Positions 44,745 through 54,019 of a stretch of 64,000 nt of DNA are shown piece by piece. Position 1 is the first letter of the stretch. Each line of letters starts with the position of its first letter. This stretch comes from Phymatolithon calcareum (Eukaryota > Rhodophyta > Florideophyceae > Hapalidiales). The stretch spans positions 2,604,001 through 2,668,000 of the forward strand of contig OZ345364.1 in assembly GCA_977006965.1 (NCBI GenBank), read 5' to 3'. The translations under genes were made by a program, and so were the position numbers. The notes under the pieces were generated by a model that was not told where the DNA came from, ran no database searches, and saw nothing but the letters and a program-made list of their open reading frames with translations.

Positions 44745-45119
44745 TTACAGGAGAGCCAAACAGAAGATCCCTTCGTAGCACAGGTGCGATCGTAGCCGCA
44801 TCCCGGGCCCTCTGCTGAAAGAAGGTGCAGCACCGAGTAAAACGCGGTAGTACGTTAGATACGTGATAGAGCCCAGCGGATGTTTGACCGGCAAGAGTCT
44901 CCCGTAAAATAGACACTGATAGATTACGGGGCTAGGTCTATAAGGGCGGCCAACAATGCAGACCAAAAAATTTATGATGAGACGGACAACACAATCGACA
45001 GCCAATAAAATACTCCGACCAACAAAGGTAACAAGGCTACCGTTCTGACGCATGTTGTCGCCCAGAACTGATCCCATGATTGGCTGTGCTTCTCGCATTG
45101 ACTGTTCGGTAATCTGCAT
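44745..45119 (-). CDS. Possible small membrane protein, unrecognised
   Basis: A 124-codon frame with a polar N-terminus and a strongly hydrophobic segment (SILLAVDCVVRLIINFLVCIVG). It diverges from the gene at 45212 across about 92 bp, which could be a shared promoter. No family is recognised and codon bias is weak; it may be chance. Confidence 0.3.
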   Translation of the reverse strand: MQITEQSMREAQPIMGSVLGDNMRQNGSLVTFVGRSILLAVDCVVRLIINFLVCIVGRPYRPSPVIYQCLFYGRLLPVKHPLGSITYLTYYRVLLGAAPSFSRGPGMRLRSHLCYEGIFCLALL

Positions 45120-45211
45120 GGCCTGCCATGGCAGAACGGTCAGTAGTCGAACCGAATTGAAGCCTGCGCATCACCGCCATCACTGGGCACATCACCGCGC
45201 CTGCCACGACG

Positions 45212-45775
45212 ATGCTACGCCGCCGCGCTCATCGCCGTGAAGGGACACCCGAACCTAAGCGCGACGCCCGGCCTCCTACCAAGCAGCGTGCCATTTTCAC
45301 ACGTTCCCCCGTTCCGTCCGCCATCGGGGAGCGTTTCACCCTTATCCGGCCTCGCGCGCGCCGCGCAGCGTCGGTGATTGATGCGCCCAGTTTTGCAGGC
45401 GGCGGTGCCGCAGGTCGTCTGCGGCATCTGCTCGACTCGGCGCTTCGTCTGTTTCGCGATCGCACAGTCGTCATTCTATTCGTCATGCTCGCGAGTCTAT
45501 ACCAACTACGAATGCTCTTCGTTGCCATGCGCGATACCGCAGGCACTATAGCAAACGCGTTTGTCGCACACGAGGAGCGCTCTTTCGGGCCAGTCTCGTT
45601 TGTCACTGATCTGCTTGTCGCGTACGTTCCTGTCGACGGCCGTTTTGGAGCGGCCTTCGCCGCGCTCACGAGACATAAGCGTGGGCTTGACCGTCTTATT
45701 CGAGCGGCTTTGCCGGGCGTTATACAGGGGATTGTGGATTTTGTTGGTGCTTGTATGCGCGGCGCAGCCAGGTAA
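45212..45775 (+). CDS. Hypothetical single-pass membrane protein
   Basis: A 187-codon single-exon frame with GC-rich, gene-like codon use. The N-terminal ~70 residues are very basic and Pro/Arg-rich, possibly an organelle presequence. One clear hydrophobic helix lies near residues 88-112 (VVILFVMLASLYQLRMLFVAM). The C-terminal half is amphipathic (FGAAFAALTRHKRGLDRLIRAALPGVIQGIVDFVGACM). I do not recognise a family. Confidence 0.55.
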   Translation: MLRRRAHRREGTPEPKRDARPPTKQRAIFTRSPVPSAIGERFTLIRPRARRAASVIDAPSFAGGGAAGRLRHLLDSALRLFRDRTVVILFVMLASLYQLRMLFVAMRDTAGTIANAFVAHEERSFGPVSFVTDLLVAYVPVDGRFGAAFAALTRHKRGLDRLIRAALPGVIQGIVDFVGACMRGAAR

Positions 45776-47081
45776 CAATCTCTAGTGGTGGAGAGATTTG
45801 ATGGTTGCGTGATTATTTTTTCTTGTTCTAACATTGGCGCTGGAGCATTGTTGAATGACAATCTACTTGCCGACTTGTCCATAGTCCCTCTCATCGGCGC
45901 TTTTCCATAGTCGTCAAGGCGGGGACAACCGAAGAGTTTTTTAATGTGGTAAAAGCTGTGAGCATCGCTGATGTGTTTTGTCAAATCATTTTACGGTCGT
46001 TCCCTTTGAGAATCAACTCAGTATTCCAAGGCGAAACTGAGCGTGCTGTTCAAGGCGAGAAAATGAATCTGCGTGGAATAGTCGAGGCGAAACGAAATCT
46101 CATCCTTTTCTCTTCGTTTCGACAGTCGTCTACATCAGGACGTGCTTCATAATATTGCACGCATGGCACACCACGCTCCAGTTAGGTAGGGCGTGCCATT
46201 TTCGTTCGTTTTCCCTGTTCATGCTTGCAGTGTACCGTCCAGCAATAAAAGGAGGGGTCGTGGCCCGATTTCACTTTGATTTCAATTTTTGACCCAGTTC
46301 AGCGCTTGCTGTTTTTCGATTCGCCATTCTACGGGTCACATGCATCTCTTGTAGCTTCCTTCGTGCACCCTGCACCGGTTTTTGCTACGATTTCCAAAGC
46401 CAAACATTCCGTGAAGGAGCCTCGTAGCTCCGAGTTTTCGTCTTTCACAGTCGACGCCTTCTAATGTCGGGCATAGCCTAGCGCATGACCTGGTTTTCGT
46501 TGTCATGCTTTACGAAAGCTTAACAAAGCAATTTGGTCCAACAGAATATGTCGCAAAGTCGTGTGCTCTGTAACGTGGTCAGCACACACTGATTTCACTC
46601 ATTGATTTATGCATTTTTTCCTCGCCCATACTGTTTCAAGAATTTCTAAGTTGCGCTCAGCAACCTACAGCGATGTCAAGCTCATGATACAAAATCACGT
46701 TCCTCCATTCGCCTTACTGAAATTCTGATGGTCAAGCTGACAAGAACGCAGTACAGGTTCGTTGCCTAAGAGTGCCATCCACAAGAATTCTTGAACCTCA
46801 ATGCATATTTGCTCTTCGTGTTGTCTCAACAAGTTCCAAGTCAGACTTCTTTACGACTTCACTTTTCATTGTCACGCACCAACAACCCCTTGTTTACACC
46901 ACGCACCCGAGGTACTGCACTACATACGCGGTGCCAATCTACCCACCAACCCTAGTCCACCGAAAACGCCTCCTGGCAGATGCCAACACCACGCTTCCCA
47001 CGACCCCGAAATGCCGAAGTAACCCCTTAAAATTTTCGTACAACACTATGCACCCCAAAACTGTTTTCGCATCCCGTATTC
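45776..47081. other. Intergenic region
   Basis: No supportable gene. Frames from 46772 onward are the antisense of the peptidase 3' end or low-complexity Thr/Pro sequence. Confidence 0.5.
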
Positions 47082-49301
47082 CTATCCCTTCGAAGCCGGT
47101 GCGGTATCAACGGCTTCTGCGTCAGCAACCGCTTGCGCGGGTTGCAAGTACGCATTGTACTCTCTCGGACTTTCCAGAACACGGACCGCCTCTGCGAGCA
47201 TGTCGTCATTCTTAAGCTCCGCTTTGATCCGCGACGAGTCCGGTTGAAACCGGAACCGAATCGCGCTCTCAAGCATTACCCGAAGGTCTGCTTCATGCCG
47301 CACAAAATCCTCCCGCATCTCCATTTCAGTTGCTCGACGGAGGTCTGCCACTCGCCCGCGAGCCGCATCGTACCCCACACTCTCCAACATAGAGTCAAGC
47401 TGGTCGAATGCGTCGTCAAACTGTGACTCGTATCGGAATCGTGTTCCGGCAACAAAATTCACAAAATCCTTGAACAACGCATCGCTGACCACAAAAGGTT
47501 CTGGCAAATTTTCGATACCGCGTATCGCTGCAAACCGGTTCGCAAACTTGAAAAACATGTTTTGGCGTGAGAGCGCGAGCTCCAGAAAACTCGCTCTTTT
47601 CGTCAGCGGTACATCGGGCTCAATACCGCCCCCGTCACGAACACGTCGCCCGGCAGCGGTGTGGAATTCTTTCCGATTCGAATCTGCAATTTCGCTTGCC
47701 TCAAACTGCGTCCCGTTTTCCACATCGCCGCCATTCGATCGCACCAGTCCGCTGCCGCGCCCACCCTGTCGGTAATCCAGAGCCTGGATACAGCGTCCGG
47801 ACGGAGTATAATACTTGCCGACGGTGTACTTAAGCGCGGTGCGGTACGGCAACTCTTGCACGTTCTGTACGAGTCCTTTGCCGAACGTGCGGCTCCCGAC
47901 GACAACACCGAGGTCAAGATCCTGCACTGCACCAGCGACAATCTCGGATGCCGATGCAGTCTGTCCGTTCACGAGCACGGCGAGCCGGGTGCCTGGCGGA
48001 AGGGTGGGATCCCGGTTCGAGCGGTACGTCGGACCGGAGCCCATACCGCGTCCTCTCGTTGAGACAATGACCGAATCTCGCGGCACGAACGATTCACTCA
48101 CCTCGATTGCTGCGTTCAGCAGTCCACCGGGATTTCCGCGGAGATCGAGCACGAGACCACGCAGTCCGCGACCTGGTGCTGCAGCCTCGGCATCTGCAAT
48201 CAACTGGGTTATCGCAGAGCGCACTTCGGACGCAGCGTCCTTTGCAAACGACTGCAGCCGCACGTATCCTATTCCATTCTCTGGCGCGCCCACCAGCGTG
48301 CATACCGGCACGTCACGAATATGCACGGAGCGTCGCTGTAACGTGAAATTAAGTGGAGCGTCGTGCCCCTCTCGATGCACGCGAATTTCAACGTTCGTTC
48401 CAGGCTCGCCACGCAGCAGGTCTGTAACAGCCTCGAGAGACAAACCATCAATTGGCTTTGACCCCACTGCCTCAATCACATCGCCAGGTCGTACCCCAGC
48501 GTCGAACGCATACCCTTCGAACGCCGACACAATGGTGATCTTGCTCTGCGATTTTTGACCACCGTCGGCAGCGGGGGTTGCATTCTTCGCTTCCAGATCG
48601 GGCTCCGCGGCCGAAATGCCGAGTCCGACACCCGCATACCGCCCGGATGTTCGCAGTGACATCTCGAGAGCTTCCGCATTATTTTCAAACTGCGTGTAAG
48701 GGTCCAGTGTGCCGAGCATGGAGTTGACACCAGTCTCGAAAAGCTTATCAATATCCACGCGGTCAACATACGAAGAGTTGATATCCTGCAAAATAAAATC
48801 GAAAATAGCGACCTTCTCGCGAAGTACAGAATCGACACCAGAGTCTGGAAGGAAAAAGACACCAGCGGCGATTGCTGCTCCGGCTACAAGCCCCCAGGCA
48901 AACCCTCCGGGTGAGAAAGCAGCACGAATAGCTGATATGACCCGCGCGAGCAAACCGTCCGGACCACGCCACCGCCACACGCGCCGCTTCCCACCTTCCT
49001 CCCCGGCCTCTGTGCCGTCGACTGTTTCCGTTTCAGTCACGACGACGACTTCCGCCGTCGCCCCGTCCGCCACCGCATCGTCTGCGGGGCTCTTTTCTTC
49101 ACCCGGTGCATCCGTGCGCTTCACACATGCGAAAATGTGCACTCGTGCAACGCGAGGTCTCCGGGCGCGCAGAATAAGACTCGGCAACGCACGGAGTGGC
49201 GCGGAGCGCAGAGGGCCAGGACATGGTCGACGCGCGGTGCATGGTGGGTGGACGCGTGAGGTGTGCAGTGGCACTGGGGCGACGAAGGAAACATGCATCA
49301 C
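47082..49301 (-). CDS. C-terminal processing peptidase (S41A), plastid-targeted
   Basis: A 739-codon single-exon frame. A transit-like N-terminus (about 1-60) precedes an acidic linker and a hydrophobic helix (GFAWGLVAGAAIAAGVFFL, about 130-150). The S41 N-terminal domain (FDFILQDINSSYVD, GTLDPYTQF) is followed by a PDZ domain (GYAFDAGVRPGDVIEAVGSK) and the catalytic domain: LVLDLRGNPGGLL, the nucleophile Ser in NGQTASASEIVAGA, and the Lys in SRTFGKGLVQ. A C-terminal extension of about 200 residues, partly coiled, goes beyond typical CtpA length. Known relatives process the C-terminus of photosystem II protein D1 in the thylakoid lumen. The single membrane helix would suit a bitopic or lumenal location. 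Confidence 0.92.
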   Translation of the reverse strand: MMHVSFVAPVPLHTSRVHPPCTARRPCPGPLRSAPLRALPSLILRARRPRVARVHIFACVKRTDAPGEEKSPADDAVADGATAEVVVVTETETVDGTEAGEEGGKRRVWRWRGPDGLLARVISAIRAAFSPGGFAWGLVAGAAIAAGVFFLPDSGVDSVLREKVAIFDFILQDINSSYVDRVDIDKLFETGVNSMLGTLDPYTQFENNAEALEMSLRTSGRYAGVGLGISAAEPDLEAKNATPAADGGQKSQSKITIVSAFEGYAFDAGVRPGDVIEAVGSKPIDGLSLEAVTDLLRGEPGTNVEIRVHREGHDAPLNFTLQRRSVHIRDVPVCTLVGAPENGIGYVRLQSFAKDAASEVRSAITQLIADAEAAAPGRGLRGLVLDLRGNPGGLLNAAIEVSESFVPRDSVIVSTRGRGMGSGPTYRSNRDPTLPPGTRLAVLVNGQTASASEIVAGAVQDLDLGVVVGSRTFGKGLVQNVQELPYRTALKYTVGKYYTPSGRCIQALDYRQGGRGSGLVRSNGGDVENGTQFEASEIADSNRKEFHTAAGRRVRDGGGIEPDVPLTKRASFLELALSRQNMFFKFANRFAAIRGIENLPEPFVVSDALFKDFVNFVAGTRFRYESQFDDAFDQLDSMLESVGYDAARGRVADLRRATEMEMREDFVRHEADLRVMLESAIRFRFQPDSSRIKAELKNDDMLAEAVRVLESPREYNAYLQPAQAVADAEAVDTAPASKG

Positions 49302-49445
49302 GGACGGTTGAAAGAGCGGCGGTTAGACTGGCCCTTCGGCCGAATGGCACGCGCGTTCGTGCGCGAGAAAAATGGAGGCGGTCGTGACGCTGTGAGAGAT
49401 GAGGCGTCAGGCAGTGGAGGTCATAAAACTTGGCAACGAAAGAAA

Positions 49446-49492
49446 TAGATCATACGTCAGAAGAATATAATATTCTCCTGACGTATGATCTA
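49446..49492. repeat. 22-bp near-perfect inverted repeat upstream of peptidase gene
   Basis: Arms 49446-49467 and 49471-49492 match at 21 of 22 positions. It lies about 145 bp upstream of the peptidase start. Confidence 0.9.
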
Positions 49493-49769
49493 CTTCATAT
49501 TGCGACATGATTGTCATACATGATGCTGACACTGCTGGAGTGGTGCGCGCCGAGTTCCAATTCCCTTTCCACGTGTAACCAATCTTTGGGTTACACCCCC
49601 GGAGAGCCCTCTACAATAAGATACCTAACAATAAAAATCTTGCTGCTGTTGTTCTCCCAGGAGGAGACAGACAGAATTGATACTCATCCTTGTTTTCTGA
49701 TAGTGTAGCACCGGACAGTTAATCAGCGCCAACATTCCTCAACCATGAACAGAGACCACGAGGGGTCAT

Positions 49770-50870
49770 CAAGCTCTAGCAGCTGAACGGTCGCCACAAT
49801 AAAACGTAGTTGGCTTTGGAGAAGCAGGAGTATATGTTAATAAGCTTACACGAGAGCACGAATGTGCAGTGGTGGAAGTGACGGAAATAAACTGCAAGGC
49901 TGAGGCGAAGATTAGGTCGAGCTTCTCCAGCTTTGGGCTCAACGCCGTTGCGACAACAGTACCGACAAGCCGCATGATTGGGTGGCGCTTATTTTTGCGA
50001 CCTCGGTTGGATGGCACAGTTCATTCAAGAAGGCGGAAAAGAACTTCCAGCTGATTATCGCAGAGGTTGGAAAACTGTTCATATCAGTTTGCTACATCTC
50101 ACCCTCGGCGGCCCTGAGAGGCCCCAAGGGCAGCCAAGTACAATATTGTTCCTCAATGCTTCAAAAATACAGCAAAGTGCCATCACTCGCAATGGGGGAC
50201 TGGAGCGCGAGACATAAGCTATGGGACAAGACGAACCCGAGGGCATCGTTTCCTTTGGGATGGTTGCAAGGAGTGTAGAGCAGAGGAAGCGCTCAACGGA
50301 ATCTACGATACAATGGTAAACGCTCTACTTCGACAACGGCGAAAAAGAATCCAGGTAGGTCACAATTCCCGTTCTGTTCACCGGAGCTTGATCAAATGGC
50401 AAAAGAACGCACTCGGCTTTACAAAAGAGCACGCCGGTCCAAAAACGAAGCAGACATCGAGCCACACAAGGAATTTAAGGCTAAGATGATCAAGGCAGTC
50501 TCGGTCGCGAAGAGAAATTCTTACACCCGATTCCTCGACGAGCTATTGTGCCGTGCTGGTGTTGACCGAAAAAATGCAAGTAATAAGCTGGCAAAACAAG
50601 CAGAACACTCTGAGACTAAGTACGAGATGATTGAAAAACTTGTGGATATAGGGAAGGACCAGATGGAATCTTCGTTCAAGTTCAGTGGTCAGGTTTGCTG
50701 AACAAAAGTGATTGGACGTGGCAGAAGATTGTAGAACTTCATAAAGATGTACCTGAAGAGCTTGCAGCATTTTTGTACAACGCACACAAGAAAAAGTTAG
50801 CGAAGAAGGCCAAGCAAGCATTGCGAATCAATGATAAATACATTCTTCGAGTGTGTGGGGCCCTGTAGAC
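49770..50870 (+). mobile_element. Non-LTR retrotransposon fossil with APE-like endonuclease
   Basis: Across shifting plus-strand frames one reads WALIFATSVGWH-like sequence and then ISVCYISPSA. MGDWSARHKLWDKT follows, the GDxNAxHxxW motif of LINE apurinic-like endonucleases, here with a substitution of the usual Asn. A 101-codon Lys/Arg-rich frame after it (50396-50701) resembles the linker between endonuclease and reverse transcriptase. No intact reverse transcriptase is seen; the element is broken by frameshifts and truncated near 50870. Confidence 0.7.
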
Positions 50871-51028
50871 ATGTAATGATGCAGAGGTGTAATGAACGAC
50901 ATTATCACCATCGACCTAGGAGCTCTATAGCGGCTCCTTGCGATCTATCCATCGACACTGTCAACACAGTATGGTGAACGACTCTTCCAAGAGGAACCAA
51001 CGGATTAATCGCAGACACCGACTAACAC

Positions 51029-51499
51029 TCAACGTACTCTTAGTCTAGTGTCAGCTAGTGCCCCCCCCTTTTTGCAGGGTGTGCAATTGCTCGTCCCGCC
51101 CTTATTTAAGCCGCGATCCTGATCGCATCTTGGACTGAGACATCGCATCAGAGAGAGATCACCCCTTTTCAAGATAAACCCAGCCTTATGTTTACACTCC
51201 CAGTGATTACAGCTTCCAGCAGCAACTGCCATTGAAAAGATGTCGAAAATGGCAAGGGCACTCTCACGAAGATATTGCGAGAACTCTAAGCAAGGTCCGG
51301 AGCTGTCTCCAAGCTGATTCCTGTCCCACGTAGCAAATCTATGCCCTGAAGAGATTTTCTGGCATGGCGATACGCAAATGTTTATACCACAGTGGAGCTT
51401 CGGAAAGGATATAGAAGCGGCAATCTTTTCGCCGCACAAGCCAGTGCAGTGACAATCGCGCTCAAGGTCCCTTTCCCCCTTTTCTTGCATCTGTCTCAA
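51029..51499 (-). CDS. Repeat-family ORF with Cys-rich segments, unrecognised
   Basis: A 156-codon frame. The C-terminal ~55 residues (from CNHWECKHKAGFILKRGDLS to KKGGALADTRL) are conserved with the broken copy at 35383-35620, arguing for a coding element rather than chance. Cys pairs occur along the protein (CHCTGLCGE, HCGINICVSPC, CNHWEC, CTPC), suggesting metal binding or disulphides. I do not recognise the family. The 5' end overlaps a 171-bp tandem duplication, and reading frames continue upstream in a broken state. It is probably part of a mobile or repeated element. Confidence 0.45.
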   Translation of the reverse strand: MRQMQEKGERDLERDCHCTGLCGEKIAASISFPKLHCGINICVSPCQKISSGHRFATWDRNQLGDSSGPCLEFSQYLRESALAIFDIFSMAVAAGSCNHWECKHKAGFILKRGDLSLMRCLSPRCDQDRGLNKGGTSNCTPCKKGGALADTRLRVR

Positions 51500-51767
51500 G
51501 GTTGACGGTCCAGCCAGGGCCGTCGCCGGATGGTGACGCCGACTTCTTCATGCTTATTTTATCTGTTTGTCTTCTTGGGGGTTCTTAACCGCAACCGTTT
51601 CGCCGCACAAGCCAGTGTGGTAACAATCGCGCTCAAGGCCCCTTTCCCTCTTTTCGTGCGCCTGTCTCAAGGTTGACGGCCCATCCAAGGTCGCCGTCGG
51701 AGGACGACGCTGACATCTTCTCGCTTATTTTATCTGTTTGTCTTGGGGGTTTTGTTTGCCTGTCTCT
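51426..51767. repeat. Tandem duplication, two units of 171 bp
   Basis: CGCCGCACAAGCCAGTG at 51430 recurs at 51601, followed in both units by GCGCTCAAGG, CTGTCTCAAGGTTGACGG and CTTATTTTATCTGTTTGTCTT. The two units have diverged slightly. Confidence 0.85.
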
Positions 51768-52120
51768 CTTTCCTCCGTTTTTTGTGCTCTCCCGGTCCCT
51801 TTGTCTCCTGGTCTTCTCTGACCGTTGACTCAATAATTGGCGTAGTGCAGAACAAGAGCTATACGTCTCCGTTGCCCAAGACAAGCCACACTGGTAGGGT
51901 AAAAACAACGCTATAGACGATAGCCACTGCACCATCAACTCATTTGTTCGCGATGCGAATTCAAACGCCAATATCGCCTTTTCTGGAACCTGAGCAACTG
52001 TACGGGCTACCCCGTTCGCTGAATCTCCAGCTAGAGCGATTACAATATTCTTTTATTGACAATAAAAGCAAGAAGCACATCACAATATCTCAAGGGCTGA
52101 TGCAGTTTCGAACAAACAAT

Positions 52121-52365
52121 ATGGCCAAGAAAGGACTTTTTCGATACTTCGCCCTTTTGCTTTGATGATGTTCTTCTTCCAAAGTCAATTTCAACAAGCT
52201 GATGCTGCTTGTTGCTACGCGCAAAAGGATTGCGTTAGGAAGCCTGTTGCACAAACTTATCTTCTAGAATGCAAGTGTAAAGATGGAACACGAGGCACGC
52301 CGTACTGCGGGGTTGGGAAATGCAATGTTTTCGGATGTGCATGCGAAGAAGGATGCCGCAAGTGA
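52121..52365 (+). CDS. Diedel-like cysteine-rich secreted mini-protein, apparent frame break
   Basis: The frame ending at 52365 encodes about 55 residues with ten cysteines: ACCYAQKDC, ECKCKDGT and the core YCGVGKCNVFGCACEEGC. This Cys spacing and the YCGxGxCNxFGCxC core are, from family knowledge, the hallmark of the Diedel family, small secreted immune-modulating proteins of insects with relatives in insect-infecting DNA viruses. An ideal signal-peptide start (ATG 52121, MAKKGLFRYFALLL) lies just upstream but in a different frame, ending in TGA at 52163-52165. The Cys-rich frame itself has only late ATGs (52165, 52168 region) and a weaker hydrophobic start. Either a one-base indel has broken the gene, or splicing or sequence error hides continuity. 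Finding this family in algal DNA is unexpected. Confidence 0.55.
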
Positions 52366-52844
52366 GGAAAGCAAGAGGCTCAGCTGCAGATCAAAATTGA
52401 AAACATGACGCTATGGACGCCATTTTGTGAAGAAGGTTAATAGTAAGCTTTGAACGTAGAAAGCGCTTGATACTGTAGTCTATGCAATAGGGGTAGCTCC
52501 GCCATGTCCAAAAAGAGGTCTTAGTTGATTACCGATGACCATTAAAGCGATGTGAAAGTCTCCTTACAGCAAGAACTTGATGGATTGTTGAGATGAGCCT
52601 CCCTGTATGTGCGGATTAGAAAGGAGCTTGAAAAATGAGATGCGTTGTCGCGACGAAAGACAAGAAAGCAATTCATTAAAAATTCTCAGACGCGCACTTT
52701 GTGACACGAGTTAACTTTAAAAACGTTCTTCAATCGAAGGAAGTGTAAGTCAAGGCGGTGAAGACAACAATGACAAGAGTGAAGTGAGGAACATGGACTT
52801 CATTTCTCCATTATTGTTGCCAAAACTCTCCGCTTCGTCCCCAA
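52366..52844. other. Intergenic region
   Basis: No gene seen. A TACTGTA word lies at 52471. Confidence 0.5.
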
Positions 52845-53879
52845 CTATTCCTTCGCGAGTGCCATCCTCGGCGCAACGTCCCTTAGCACAGGCGCACTCT
52901 CCTTCACCTTCTTCTTTCCAAACGCATAGTTATACACGCCCGCGACCAGCACTGCACCTCCAATGATATTGCCGAGCGTCACGGGGAGCAGATTTCCAAG
53001 CAAAAACCCCTTCATGCCCACTTCAGCACCGACGAGCATCGCTAGCGGAATGAAGAACATATTAGCCACAGAGTGATCGAGTCCTAGTACAACAAACAAA
53101 CTGACTGCAATGAGCACAGCACCGAATTTCCCACCAAAGTCCGAACTCGCCGTGGCGAGGTAGACACCAAGACACACAAACCAATTGCACAACACACCGC
53201 GCAGAAACGCAGTCCAGAAAGGCAATGCGCACTTCGCAACTGCGAGCGCACTAACCGCCCCGACAGCACCTGTGGATACCACGCCGGCGGAAACGACGGC
53301 GGCGGCAACGGCGAGTGCACCCATGAAGTTGCCGATGTATGCAAAAACCCAGTTGGCCAGCAACTGACCGAATGAAGCCTTGCCTTGCAGCACAGCCGCA
53401 GAGAGCAGCATGGTGTTCCCAGTGAATAAGTCCCCACCGGCACTGACGACGAGTGTGAGCCCGGTGGGAAGCCCAATTGCACCGAGCAGGAACTTGTGCA
53501 GGCCGGGGTTGGCGGCCGCGAGTGCAGGCGAGGAGCCGGCGACAGAGAGCGCCAATAGGGCGCCCACGGCAATGTAGGCGCCAGCGACGACGCCGAGAAT
53601 CAGCGTTTTCAGAGGCGGTTGCGCGGCCTTTGTGGCGCCTAGTGCCACAGAGGCGGCGTACGCGCCCGGTGGAGGCTGGATCTGTGCGAGTTGCACCGGC
53701 GTTGGCGGCGCTTGTGGGGCTGACGGTGGCTGCGAGAGCGACAGGCGGGCGCGACCGGTATGGCGAGGGAGAGCGACCGGTGCACGGATTGGACGGAGAT
53801 GTACAGTAGAGATGCGTGCTGTGGAGAGCGGGAGCGGCGCTGCGAGGGAGAAGGCAAGTGCCATTGCGGGAGGTTGCAT
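52845..53879 (-). CDS. NAR1: Formate/nitrite transporter family channel, plastid (NAR1-like)
   Basis: A 344-codon single-exon frame. The first ~75 residues are Ser/Ala/Pro/Arg-rich, as in a plastid transit peptide. The FNT fold follows with six helices. Family signatures are the SAGGDLFTGNTMLL segment (TM2), NWVFAYIGNFMGAL (TM3), CNWFVCLGVYLA (TM4), DHSVANMFFIPLAM (TM5, pore loop) and GNIIGGAVLVAGVYNYAF (TM6). Known role: pentameric channel for formate, nitrite or related monovalent anions. Algal NAR1 proteins carry nitrite or bicarbonate into the chloroplast; the substrate here is inferred from the transit-like N-terminus only. Confidence 0.88.
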   Translation of the reverse strand: MQPPAMALAFSLAAPLPLSTARISTVHLRPIRAPVALPRHTGRARLSLSQPPSAPQAPPTPVQLAQIQPPPGAYAASVALGATKAAQPPLKTLILGVVAGAYIAVGALLALSVAGSSPALAAANPGLHKFLLGAIGLPTGLTLVVSAGGDLFTGNTMLLSAAVLQGKASFGQLLANWVFAYIGNFMGALAVAAAVVSAGVVSTGAVGAVSALAVAKCALPFWTAFLRGVLCNWFVCLGVYLATASSDFGGKFGAVLIAVSLFVVLGLDHSVANMFFIPLAMLVGAEVGMKGFLLGNLLPVTLGNIIGGAVLVAGVYNYAFGKKKVKESAPVLRDVAPRMALAKE

Positions 53880-54019
53880 TCAGACTCGATGGTTTGGAAG
53901 ATGTGGTAACCCTGTGTATTCCGGTCGATGATTGCGACTACAGTACTACAATCGGGAAAGAGTCAAGCGGATTTCCGCTCGACGGAGAGACGACTTCACG
54001 TTTCGAAAGCGTGAATTGA

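Noticed and set aside
45229-45984. 251-codon antisense frame over the 45.2-kb gene
   Set aside because: Shadow of the GC-biased sense frame; residues are Arg/Ser/Thr-rich without structure.
48709-49311. 200-codon plus frame
   Set aside because: Antisense of the peptidase N-terminal half.
49446-49492. Hairpin as a bacterial-type terminator or small RNA gene
   Set aside because: No T-run follows and the setting is eukaryotic; kept only as an inverted repeat.
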